DNA from: Rhododendron vialii
Taxonomy: Eukaryota > Streptophyta > Magnoliopsida > Ericales > Ericaceae
Direction of reading: 5' to 3'
Length of the DNA: 64,000 bases
NCBI RefSeq assembly: GCF_030253575.1
Contig: NC_080558.1
Coordinates: 34,231,611 to 34,295,610, forward strand
The stretch's first letter is position 1, and each line of letters opens with the position of its first letter. Position numbers and translations under genes: made by a program. The notes below the pieces were generated by a model. That model made no database searches and was not told where the DNA came from. It worked only from the letters and a program-made list of their open reading frames with translations. Below, one piece after another: positions 32,728-45,000 of this stretch.

Positions 32728-33412
32728 TTATTAAGGTAGTGGTATTATGCAATTTTGTAACTGGTATAAGTGAGATGTTATCCAAGTGGCACGCGTTGCT
32801 TTTCAATTAGCTTATTAAGAACGTGTTTGATTTCCCGGAAGAGTTCATCATAATTCATTGAATTGTACAATAAAGTTTTTGGGGAGTGCCGTAGACAGTA
32901 GGCACGGATCATTCGCTAGTAGACCATGGTGGAAATTCACATTATTCAAAACTGGTTATGTCATTGGAGATAAGGTCTCAATTTCTCTGTTTGGACGTCG
33001 TACTGATACCGTTACTCGTTTTACTATTAGTAGAAGAGAAAGATAGAGAGGCGAGATCTGGTGTAGAATAATTTCTTCCGATAAAAAATCAAAAAGAAAA
33101 CTTATTTATTGACGGTGAGGTTTCCTGTTTCCGACTTGCATCAATAAAAAAATGGAAACCATACTCGTTTTTATCGAAAAACAAAAAACAAAACTTGCAA
33201 ATTTGGACCATTTAAAAAAAAAAAAAAAACGTACTCCAATATAATTAAAAAAAAAAAAAAAACTTAGCAAATTGGAATTATATAAAAGAAAAAAAAAACC
33301 AAACTTGCAAAAACAGTTGGAAACGCCACAAGAGAAGAGAGAAAAGGTGAGGTTTCCGACTCGCATATTCAACAACACGCTAAAAAGCAAAGAATTTCAA
33401 ATCTTCAACGCG
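32728..33412. other. no gene; A-rich with a short direct repeat
   Basis: GGTGAGGTTTCC followed by a CCGACTYGCAT string occurs at 33115 and 33348. Runs of A (33215, 33248) dominate. No coding region supported. Confidence 0.45.
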
Positions 33413-33425
33413 AAGAATATATATA

Positions 33426-33456
<31 letters not shown>

Positions 33457-33608
33457 AAATATATATTTTTTAGTCACCCAAATCCAGATCCAATTCCTTT
33501 TACCCCGATTCTTTCTTTTGGGAAATCCGATCGAAAATCCGTTGAGAGGCCTTTTCAATTTCGCATCAAACTGGTCCACGCCCTGCCGGCTCGGATTGGA
33601 ATTGTGGT

Positions 33609-33609
<1 letters not shown>
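33413..33609 (+). promoter_or_regulatory. possible non-coding first exon of LSD1
   Basis: A GC-richer segment of gene-like composition (ATCCAGATCCAATTCC, CGATCGAAAATCCG) lies after ATATATATAC and a CT run and ends in TTGTG|GTAACT, a good splice donor. The LSD1 start codon at 36086 is only 2 bp after a splice acceptor, so an upstream leader exon must exist. This is the best candidate seen, but it rests on composition alone. Confidence 0.35.

Positions 33610-33612
<3 letters not shown>

Positions 33613-33650
<38 letters not shown>
33613..33650. repeat. (CT)n microsatellite
   Basis: About 38 bp of CT repeats immediately after the putative LSD1 first-exon donor site. Confidence 0.95.
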
Positions 33651-33652
<2 letters not shown>

Positions 33653-33795
33653 CAATTGCTTTGATTGTGCTGAATTTGGTTTGGTTTTGATCTGATTGGT
33701 GTTTTGGAATATGGGTCCCGATTGTGGATTGTTGGTTTTTATATAGGTTTCGCCGTGACATATAATTGAACACAAAATGTAAATCCACCACCCTG

Positions 33796-33920
33796 TCAAT
33801 GTTCTAAAAATCACTAGGTCCTAGCAGGATGGAAAAAGGACGGAAAAGGGGCGCCTAGCGCTTAGGCTAGTTGGCCACCTAGTGCCTAGGCGGCCTAGGC
33901 CGACTTTTAGAAAACTGCAC
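33796..33920. repeat. GCCTAGGCGG-rich element fragment
   Basis: Starts TCAATGTTCTAAAAATC and runs into GGCGCCTAGCGCTTAGGC, CCTAGTGCCTAGGCGGCC. The same start (TCAATGTTCTAAA) and GCCTAGGCGG words occur in the element at 46093, so the two are related. The right end is unclear. Confidence 0.55.
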
Positions 33921-34254
33921 CCCGTACACATTTGCAATCCATATTTGAGTATTTTGTTAGATAACTGGGTCTCTGGGCCAACTTACACGCACCTCGACTG
34001 ATCCAGGACATTGAAGTTAACGGCTAGGCAAACCTCTAGTGGCCCCACAACCTTTGGTTGCTTTCTCATGTCACTTGGCCAAACCCCTTGGGCTTATCCA
34101 AGATTTGAATCCTGCAGCTGTCGATGATAGTGGGTACGACAATCCAGATGATATGATAATAATATTGCAATGAATTTTGTTTGGTAGTTGATTTGTACGC
34201 ATTGGTATTTCGAAAGAAAGGGAAAACGGGTGCTGTTCTTCTTATAGTTTGTCA

Positions 34255-34776
34255 CATAGTTGTCATGTGCAAAAGGCGCACCAAGGCTCAAAGGTCTGTT
34301 GGGTCCGAGGAGAGAGGTGCGCGCCTTTTTGAAGCAAGGCGCACCTACGCAGAAAAAACTAGGAAAAATAGTATACCCCAAAATTTCAAATTATAAGTAC
34401 TAAGCCAATGAGTTTTAGAAAGCATACCATCCAAAAGATAAATAAAAACATCCACCAAAACAAACAAGTTCAATTTACATTAGCTAATAGCCTACACTCT
34501 TGATGACTGCGTGTGTTGTGTATATGTTGTTGAGTATGTGTGTTGTGAAAATAAAGCTCTTTCTAAAAACTTTTTTCAAAAAGTTCATATAAAGGTTGAC
34601 TCTGTGTGTTGGGTATATGTACTTTATGTCGTGCCTTTTTGCGCCTCATCGCCTTTGTCACCTCTTGCGCCTTATTAATGTCACCTCACCTAGGGTCATA
34701 CAAGGCGATGGGGTGCGCCTCGCCTTGCCTCGCCTTTCACCTAGGCGCACGCCTAGGCACGCCTTTGACGACTATG
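34255..34776. mobile_element. hAT-like MITE with 8-bp target duplication
   Basis: GTTTGTCA flanks the unit (34247-34254, 34777-34784). The ends are inverted: CATAGTTGTCA at the left and TGACGACTATG at the right. Subterminal blocks rich in GGCGCACC / GCCTAGGCGCACGCCTAGG follow. An 8-bp duplication is typical of hAT elements. About 522 bp, non-coding. Confidence 0.85.
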
Positions 34777-34784
34777 GTTTGTCA

Positions 34785-36083
34785 TGGGCAAATCGCGAAC
34801 ATAACAGTAAACATAGATTTTAGTGCCAAGGGTCGCCGGAACGGTTTCATGTGTCATCAAGGTTGCAATAAGCGGTTCTGGTTGCTGCAGGTAATGGATG
34901 TAATGGTTGCAATGACAAGATCAAAGTTTTCACAGGCGAGAGCGCAAGGCAAGGCGGTTGACCTCTCATAAGGCAAGGCATTAGGACTGGTTCGTTGAGG
35001 GAGCCAGTGATTGAGTAATCTAGGAGTGACAAGTTCTAACAACAGAAATTGTGCGCAAGGGAAAGAATTGGTGATTGGTCAATTAATTTACGGCCTTAGT
35101 TGAGGTTTAATGAGAGGAAAAAAGGCCAATTGAATGTAGTCATGGGGATGTCTATATGACAACATCCCAACCATAGCAAGGAGCATGGGACATTATATTT
35201 ATTTTTAGGAAAAATAAGCATAGCCTCCCTAAGTAATTTGTAAGAGTTTGGTCGCTGATACTGTGCAACTTTTTGCCAGAGATGATGCAATGTCTAAAAA
35301 CATAGACTTGGACCCATTAACATCTAAATCAACAAGGATTACGCACTTGAAGAAAATAGTTAAATAATTTGTTTTTGTTAAACACATCTTAACATATGTA
35401 CAAAGGTGCTTATGTAAATGAGTTTATGCTTTAGCCAATGCTCTTGCGTCTTGTGTTCTTGTTCTTCCAGAAGTGGTTTCTAAATGATTGGTGTTTTGTG
35501 TGTATATTCCTCGGTGACAGCCAAAGTACATTCTCTAGTTGTTACCCTCATCTTTTTTGTCGATCTCAAGCAGATAATAATACTTAGATGAATTTCTCAT
35601 GGCTAAAAAGTTCAGCGTATTAAATTTTTGCTAAACTACAGTGCAATTCTTTTTCCTTGGCTTTTAGTTTCAAATATAGCAGAACCAGTCGCCGACTATG
35701 GACCTTTTTCCTTATGCGTTCAGCGTTCGCATACGATGGTAGCTACTTTGCGCAAAAAATGCAAATGTTTGGTCCAGGCCCATTCTACCCCCAATAATTA
35801 GGAGTAAGGTGGGAGTAATTTTAGTTGTTAATTTCTTTTTCAACTTCTTTTGGTTCAATTGTCAGTGGGATTGCAATTTTAGTCTGGTCTAGCCATGACT
35901 TCGATAGAAATTTGGATGGTCTGGATTGATAGATGACCATTACAACCATGTTGGGCCTGTTCTAAAATCTTCTCAGTAATTTCTGGTGTGTTTTTGATAT
36001 ATTACTGCTTACAAGTCAAATTTGATTACAAGGTTCTTGTCATGATAATTAATTTATTTGGCGTCTGTGTGTTGACATCACAG
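34785..36083. other. upstream region / presumed first intron of LSD1
   Basis: No coding sequence. The segment ends in the acceptor GACATCACAG (36083) used by the first coding exon of LSD1. No repeat boundaries identified here. Confidence 0.5.
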
Positions 36084-36085
36084 AT

Positions 36086-39000
36086 ATGCAGAGCCAGCTA
36101 GTGTGCAGTGGGTGTAGGACCGTTCTTCTTTATCCTAGAGGAGCTACAAATGTATGTTGTGCATTATGCAATGCAATCACCTCAGTTCCACCTCCTGGTA
36201 TGTGTCATTCTTTACTTTCCTATAAATACGCATCCGAGGATATAACTATTGGATTTATTATTAAACCCTCTCAAAAGGTTGATTTTACTATTCTAAGCAA
36301 ATTCTCGAGTGACAAAGGTGGTGAAGAATTGATTGGAGGCTCCTTGCCTTCGAACAAGTACAATGCCTCAGTAGTTAACCCTAAGTAGGCTACCATATGG
36401 ATGTGCTCAAACTATTAGTATTCTTTTTGTTTTTTATAATATACTAGTCTTGCATCATTTCGTTAGTTTTTGCGTAGTTAAGAAGAAATTGGGGGACCTG
36501 TTGTATTTTTCATGTACTGTGTAATTTTCATGTAGTCCTCGAGACGGGCTACAGAAGAGGAATATGAATCTCAAAGCCCAAAAAACCATTTACTTCCCTG
36601 CTCCTTGACCAAAAAAATTATTAGTTGTTAAGGTAAAACCCTGAGATTTGGTATAAGTTTGTGGGGTGTCACATTATTTACGGATTATTAATTTGTGGCG
36701 TGTTATTGAAGCATTAATTAATCGAATATATTGCATTAGAAACATACAAATCATCAACTTTTAGTTTGATTATTGTTAGGCATAAGTTTTTTATTAGGAG
36801 GTTCAGACCGTTCAAAGTATGTAATCATTGTTGATTACACCCCTTATATGAAGCACTAACAATGCCTAAGTGGTCTCGGTATCTGTGTTGGACACGCCGT
36901 GGGCACCGATACGCCATGGATATGCAGGCTTGTATGGGACAGACCAAGTGGAATTTCCAATTATATGTGAAAGCATCATGCAGGGGACACTTTAGGAACA
37001 TGTCGAGGACAATTATAGGACACGGATGGGGGCGCGATGTGGTGTCCCTCCACAATACAAAAGCCTTTTTGATGACACCTTTGTCATTTGTGCCTCGTTG
37101 TTTGTTTATTTTTGACGGATCATCTCTTAATTATTTAGAAGTGTTGTTTTCATGTTTGTGCCAAGTTAGAAGTGGTTTTCACTACTTTTGGGTGTTTGTG
37201 GCACAATTAGGGGTGTAAACAGTTCAGTTTGGTCCGGTTTAAGCAATTTTTCAGACCAAACCGGGCATTTCGGTTTGGACATTTTGCAAAAAATCAAACC
37301 AAAATATTTAGTGGTTAGATTTGGTGCAGTCTGATTGGTTTTTTCCAGTTTTTTTGATTTGGAGAAAAACACAAGTGACTTCAAGTAACATATTGACTAA
37401 ACCTCAATTTTGAAGTCCAAATAGCAACTAGCATGAACCAAAATCAACTAGAAACAATATTAGATTAAAAAAAAAAGCACCAAAACAACTTTAAAGTATA
37501 AACAACAATATTTTTATGTATGCTTAAACAACGTTAAGCAACTAAATGTTAAGCAAAATCGAAAAACTCCAGCAGCCAAATGACATCCTAAATAGTGGGT
37601 AAAAGAAGCACCAGAACTACTTTAAAGTCTAAAACAACAATATTTTTATGTATGCATAAACAACATTAAGCAACTAAATGTTAAGCAAAACTGAAAAACT
37701 CCAGCAGCCAAATGGCATATCCTATAGTGGGGAAAAAAATGATATTTAGCCATTTAATGTTGGAGAAAAGATTAAAGTACGACAACAGTAAAGGGTGGTT
37801 TTCTGGAAGTAAATAGACATTCAACAACAATAACAACAACAGAACCACGGCATCTCCGGCAGCCAAGCGGCATCCTACAATAGTGGATAAAAAAAATGAT
37901 ATTTGCCATTTAATGTAGGAGAAAAGATTAAAGTACAACAACAATAAAGGGTGGTTTTTTGTAAGTAAATAGACATTCAACAACAACAACAACAAAACCC
38001 ATGTAGTCCCCAATCATTGGAGGTATGGGCAGGGGAGGATTGGAGACAGACCTAACCTTTGACAATATGTACAAAGTGACTGTTCTCAAAATACCACTGA
38101 AACAGTGGCCCCCTTATACCTGTTTTGCTGCGGAACCATACCCCCAAATCAAAGCCAAATGGTACCAGAGACGGCAGGCCTAGAGACCCAATTCAATTTA
38201 TGTGCACATTACCATGCTTCCTTCATTATAGTCCAGAGCATCGGTATGCACAATAAGTAAATAGACATTAAATATTTTTTTTAACAATAGAAATCATATC
38301 TCATTTATCTAATATGTATGTAAAAATATCTGGTCGGGTCCGATTTATTCTGGATTAGATGGTGCCATGGTGGAAAACCGGACCAAGCTGATTCTTTTTG
38401 GGTTTGACTAAAAATCAAACTGGACTGAACCATTTACCTGTACAATCCAAACCAAATCACCAGTTAGGTCCGGGTTTTTTTATCAGTTCAGTTTAACTGG
38501 GTTTTTTCAGCCCTAGGCACAATATCCATATTAAAAATGGAAATTGTTGATATAGATATTTCAGGGGCTAGACTTAGATTTACTCATCCAAGTCCCCTAC
38601 ATACCCATGGTTTGTGATCAAGCCAATCGTAGTTCATACTTGAAACATTTTCAATTTAGTTCACATTTTGGGATTCAAATTTGCAGTTGCACTCACTAAA
38701 AGGGTTACCTACATGTTTGAGTCAGGAGAAATGCAGAGTGGAATCAATTCAAATCAATTGGTCCCAATACAAACATCAATTCATCAGTTTAAGTATTTTC
38801 CCTCTCATATCATGCTTGAAAGGCCAGTCATAGGTAATTAATTTGAGTCCCTCTTAAGGAATTGTTTGGGAGCGATTTGGGTTGCCGATCCTTAGGAGCA
38901 GGGAGTTCTTAAATTGGTGCCGCTTCCCCCTTAGGAGCGCGCTCCTGCACTCCCAACTATGGAGCTTGATGGGAGCCCGCTTCCCTTGAGATGAGAGCTC

Positions 39001-42000
39001 GCTCCTTATGAAGATGAGAGCTTTTGTACTATAAAAAATAGGGCTTATCACTTGGCTTTATTAAATGGTCTTTGATAAACTCATATATCATATATCTAGG
39101 CCAAGTCATGATATCTTGAAAAGAAAACCATATATTGCAAGAAATAGCCCATTCACTTATGGTGGACATGGCTCATATTTTTACTCCTAAAATTATTGTC
39201 TTCTTAAAGTGTACATTATATTCTATGTAATGTTCATAATATATGTACACATGCCCAACCTTGGGAGCTTCTATCCCCTGCTTCGTGCAACTAAGTGGCA
39301 ATCTCGATCATTTTTGCCAAACCAGAATTTTGGTCATTTCTGGAGCTCAAATATTGGACCCCACATAGATTTAGGCATATTTTCAAGGACACAAGGGGCC
39401 TTTTATTTTAGATTGACAAAAGACTATCCATTCTATGGCCACATGGGGCTTAATAGACGAGCCTTATTTTTTTTTATGTGGCCGGAAATATAATGATGAT
39501 CAGCTATGATCTTCAAATCTGCGTGGAAAAATCCTTGAACCATAAATGATACATTCAGAGTATGTGGGGCGTCATGGGCTAACTGTTTGAGGACCAACAA
39601 CGGCTGTGGTCTTCAAAGTTGTCTAGCGGATACAGAGGACTATCCTTTTTTATGGCCATGTAAGGTGTAACCATTTTATATAAGCGAGGAAAACAAACGA
39701 CATCAGGTTATCTGGATTGGCTTCGATTGCAGAGTGAACTTTTCTTTTCTGGGCCTTCGTACTTCATTTGTAGTATGGCAGGTATGAAGAAAGAAAATCT
39801 GATTTTGGGTTTCTTCAGCAACCTTTGGAAGTAGTTGAGCCAGAGCTGTGCTCACTGGAAATCTTTTTACTGACCTCGAGGGGATTACACAAAGCCACGC
39901 AACTTGAAATTTCCAAAAAGAATTCTTCAATAATATCAATGAGGCTGGAGAATTTTGGTTTAACGAAAACTGGATTTACAAGCCCAAATCATTCTTGTGA
40001 GGAAATCATTTCACCAGAACAGATTTGGTCTTTCATTTTTGTTTAACATTTCACCATAACGGATTTGGCCTTTCATTTTTGTTAACAATTGAACATTTAG
40101 AGAGAGAGAGTGTGTGTGTGAGAAACCACTTGGGATGGAATCCCACATCGGCTTGGTAATGGAAGTTAATGTCGTATATAATGAATCACAAGCAACTACT
40201 GGATAACTTGAGGTTAACCTTTTGAGCCACGTGGTTAGGCTAAGAGTTAAGCAGGTCAACTAGAGCGGGTTGTGATAGCTATACTTGTGTGGAAGACTTA
40301 GATACTTTGAATCAATCAAGGAAACCAAAATCCAACTGTGCTTAAATAGGAAAAAACGGATTTGATATATTCCTGCGTAAACTGCACAACCTTTTGTATT
40401 TTGGCCATATCTTCCTCATTCGACCTCCAATTGAAGTGATTCAAATTGGGTTAGATTCGAAATTCAATTATCTACGACTTTTGTGAAGAACAGATTTTCT
40501 AATTCTAATGTTTACTGGGTTGAAATAGCCCTGCAATTAGACCCTACAAATCTGGAAAAAATTTGTTGCGTGTCAAAAACCCTTTATCTTCCATTCCAAA
40601 TAACCCAATGAATATTATTCGAATCGAAAAATCATTCATACATCGATCTTATGCCTCCATTGGAGTTCACATGCTACGTTAATTATTACAACCACGAAAA
40701 ATAATTGTGGTACCCAATAAATAACAATAACCACGAATAAAATATTGTGGGATCCAATCACACAAAATCAATCAAAAAATATGTGACCATAATAGCTGGG
40801 TAAGAACGCTGCAAACCAAGAAGACTCAGTGATGGAGAGATTTATCTACATATGGGAAATGCTACAAGAGTACGAGAGTGGCAGCAGTTGCAGTAGGAAA
40901 TGTCATTTTAAATTTTAGTAGTAATAGGAGTTTAATTTTGAGAGAATGTCTTTATTTTCCCTCTATTAGAAGAAACTTGGTTTCAGTTTCTAAGTTCATC
41001 AAGGATGGATATTTGGTTTATTTAGTGACTCTGTGGTTATTAAGTTAAATAAACGTTTTATCTATTCTGGTTCATTGGTGGATGATCTCTACATTATTAA
41101 TCCTATATTTCCTACAGTGCAACTACATGAATTGAATAACACTAATAATATGTCATGTAAGAGAAATGAGCCTTCTAAGCTTGCACCAACCGGAAGTGTA
41201 AGGCGGGTCCCGCAAGGAGACATGCTTGGGTGGACCCGACAAGTGAGGAGTTTGAGGTGCTTATCATGCTTGGGCGGTCCCACATTAGACAAGCTTGATG
41301 TGCTTAGGCGGGACTTATCACACATCGCTTGGTGAGTGAAAGTGATGGACCTTGGGGTGCAACGGGGACGTTGCGGTCCAAGTGGGAGAGATTGTGAGAA
41401 CCCACTTGGGATGGAATCCCACATCGGCTTGGTAATGGAAGTTGATGTGGTATATAATGAATCGCGAGCAACCACTGTATAACTTGAGGTTAACCTTTTG
41501 GTAATGGAAGTTGATGTGGTATATAATGAATTGTTGCTTTTGTTATCGTTCTCTCTCATTTTTCCCTCAATCTGAAACCTTAAAATAGTTTTCGGGTGAC
41601 TATCCTAATGCTTTTCCCTTTGTCCCCCTTTTTTTTTTGGTATAGATTAGACCAATCTCAAAAGCATCAGAGGCTTAGAACTGCCACGTCCAAACCTATC
41701 CATGTGTCCAAGTCCTTTTATTTTGACATGTGCACCTATGGTATGGATACATATGGAGGGGTAAAATCAGATTTTTCCTTTATATTTTTTTTTTTCTGGT
41801 CATTGTCACTTCGACATTGAAATTCACAAGAGCTTTGCCTTTTAATTTCATCTTGATGGTTCAAGAATGACGCACTTGTATTTTTCTTGGGAAGACCTTG
41901 GTTTTAATCTGGGACTACAGCCATTATCTTTCTGTTGCGGGATTAGGATTTACGACCATAAAATCACTCTATTAATTGGTCCTTTCACGGAATGATAACG

Positions 42001-45000
42001 ATCATTGAAACTAAATAGCTACAGTAATGTAGGGCATTGCAAAAACATCATACCAAGTTGTGCGCTGTTGAGATTAGCTGTGGCCCAATTCATTTACTTC
42101 TTATCAAGTGAAAATATATCACTCAACAATACTAACAAGCTATTTGATTCCACAACATCTGTTCTGATCTAGACTGGACCTAATTAATTTTGGAATGCCT
42201 ATTTTGTTTCTCCAGTGAAATCAAAGTCAATGTTGAGTATTCATCGCGCACATATAATATAGACCCGTCTCTACATTTTAGTTGCACTCAAGGTGTTATT
42301 AGGGACAGCTGCATTGGTCCTGTAATGCTAGAGATAAAATAGTTGATATGAATGAAAACATCATTAGGTGATGTGGATAAGGTTTTCGGAATGCAAATAT
42401 GTTGGATGCTAGATTGCAGATATTGGATGCATGTATTCCTCTCCTTCAAGAGAAATTGGACTTTCATCGTTTCATGACGACAACGTACCAGAAGATTTAG
42501 AAAAACTACTCGTAAACTAATTTTTTCTGTCCCAATCAAGAAATTTTGAGTTGTTCATATCCTCGCATAATTTTTTATTTTGTATGTTTGGACATGAATG
42601 GAACTCTAATTCTTTGTACCACATTGCCTTTCCCATTTTCATCTGCATGTCATTGGTAGCTATGCTCAAAAAACTTGTCTTCCACCAAAGAATTGAAGTA
42701 TGCAAACTAGGAATTTGGTATTGAGTTTTCTGGTTTTATCATCAAATCTACTGGAAAACATGCAGGGATGGAAATGGCTCAGCTGATATGTGGAGGTTGC
42801 CGTACATTACTTATGTATACACGTGGGGCTGCAAGTGTGAGATGCTCCTGCTGTCAAACGGTGAACCTTGCGCCAGGTACAACTGTTTGAAGTTCTTTCT
42901 TGTCCACGTTTGGAGAACAATCCTGTCTGTATGTTGCAGTTTTAGTGTGTGGGCTTTGAAGCAACTTTCTGATGTTTGCTTCTCCCTACCAAACTCTCTG
43001 TCTGCATTTATCCCATGGACTTCATGATTTCGGGCTCTGACATTTTTTATTCTCTTTGTTCCCGGGGCATAGTTCATGGAACAATGGGAAATGATCTCAG
43101 TGCATCCTTGCCTTCTCTTTTTCTGTCTTCGTTTTTAGTCTTTTAGGCTTTGTTTGGAACTTGGGGATGGAAGCGGAAAAGAAGAGAAAATAATTAAGAA
43201 GAAAATGAGAGGGAAAGTTAAAGAGAACTTGGAGGAAAATTTGAGTTTGTGTTTGAAATTTTCTCCTCTCTTTCCTTAAGAACCAACGAGTCACTGGATC
43301 TATTTAGATATATACTGTAATTGTTGACCTATATTAGAAATGCTGGTGATTTCTATGTTATTAGAGAACTCCTTCCAAATCTGTCTTTGTTGTCTCTACT
43401 CTAGTTTCTCTCAACACTATGGGTAAGTCTTCGGTCTTTGTAGCAATGTTTACACCTCGAATAAATTCTTTTATAGAATTTATTAGGAACGTCCTGACTT
43501 GGCAACCAGGGGTGGACGCAAGGGGTGCCCGGGTCCCTGCACAACTCCAAATATTTGCACATATTATACTAGTTTTTCAGCTTAATTTGAGAGAGTTCTA
43601 TGGGATTCCCCAGCAAGTCACTTGGGTGAAAAAAATTGTTAAAGATCCTATATACGCATGGAAAAAAAATTCTGAAAATTCAAAATTATCAACTATTTTT
43701 TTATCGCATGTTTAAAATAAAATGGCGGCTGAGTATGTACACACAATCCCCTCTCTTTCGCGAACCTAGCAAGTAGCAATATATACATATGGAATTTACT
43801 TTATGTTATCAATGTAGAATAAATGTGGTTTTGGTCCCTGCTGAGTGCTAAGTACAAATACTTTGTCCGCCACTATCGGCATCTACAAGCAATATTTGAA
43901 AGGAATATTTTGAAGCACAGTTCTTGTTAGTGTAGTACATTTTATTTCCTGTGATTTTATCTTCTGTGAGAAGTCTGGAAAGTTTGAGCTCAAGTCTAGA
44001 TAGATACATGCCTACGCACTGTGTTCTTATTGTTTTACCTTCAATTTTTTATCTGGTTGATGTTTTGTGACGTTGGGCAATAGAGAGCAATAGAAATTAG
44101 TGTAGCAGCTTCTGGAGTTGTTTCATTTGGAGACATGTTTGTATGGTATTTGCCCTAGATCTAGTGGTTTCTTCTTGGAAGCAGTGTATGCATTACGAGA
44201 ACACTCTTTTTGTTTGGTTTTTTCCCAGGAAAATACTGAACTCATGCTAATCCAAAAAAAAATATCAGTGGATTTGGGTTGGGGTAAAATGGGAATTGTT
44301 TCTTATCTTTTTCGGTCCTACTGTTGTTAATGCTACCAGCTTGTGACTTGTGCCTTTTCGTTCTTAGATTGGACTCTTGGTATGTACTATTATTTTGTAC
44401 TTGTGCTGCAGTAATTTTTTTGTTGTTGTACATTTGGTTCTTTGAGCGAGTCTTTCTGTCTAACTTTTGTGTTTATCATTGTGCATGTAAAAGCGTCTAA
44501 TCAGCTCGCTCATGTCAACTGTGGAAATTGCCGGACCACACTGATGTACCCATATGGAGCTCCTTCAGTAAAATGTGCCATTTGCCACTACATAACAAAT
44601 GTTAATGTGAGTCTAAAAGGAAATTTGCTTAACCTTCTAAGTTAAGATTGATAGGTAATACTATCAGGTATTAACTTTCCTTTTCTGTCTCTCTCCATTT
44701 TTCTTCTTTTTCTTTTTCTTTACTTTTTTCTTTTCCTGTGTGTGTCTGTGTTGGGGTGGGAGCGTGGGGGAGAGCTTTCAATCACTTTAGGCTCGAGTTC
44801 TATTTTTATTTGTCTTTCACTGGGGAACCTAGGTGGCATCCCGGAAAGATGTCCAAGGAGAGGGTGGATGCAATGAGCCTTACCTCGGTACATGTGGTGG
44901 TTTACAAACCTAGCTACAAAATGCATGGAAACAAAGAAACTGCATCGAACCTACGCTAGGAATCAGTGAACCCAAACATAAGTATCTCCTAAATAACCAT

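Noticed and set aside
36862..37218. 118-codon frame in the LSD1 intron
   Set aside because: No recognisable domain, overlaps the hAT-like element's left end and ends in it; likely chance.
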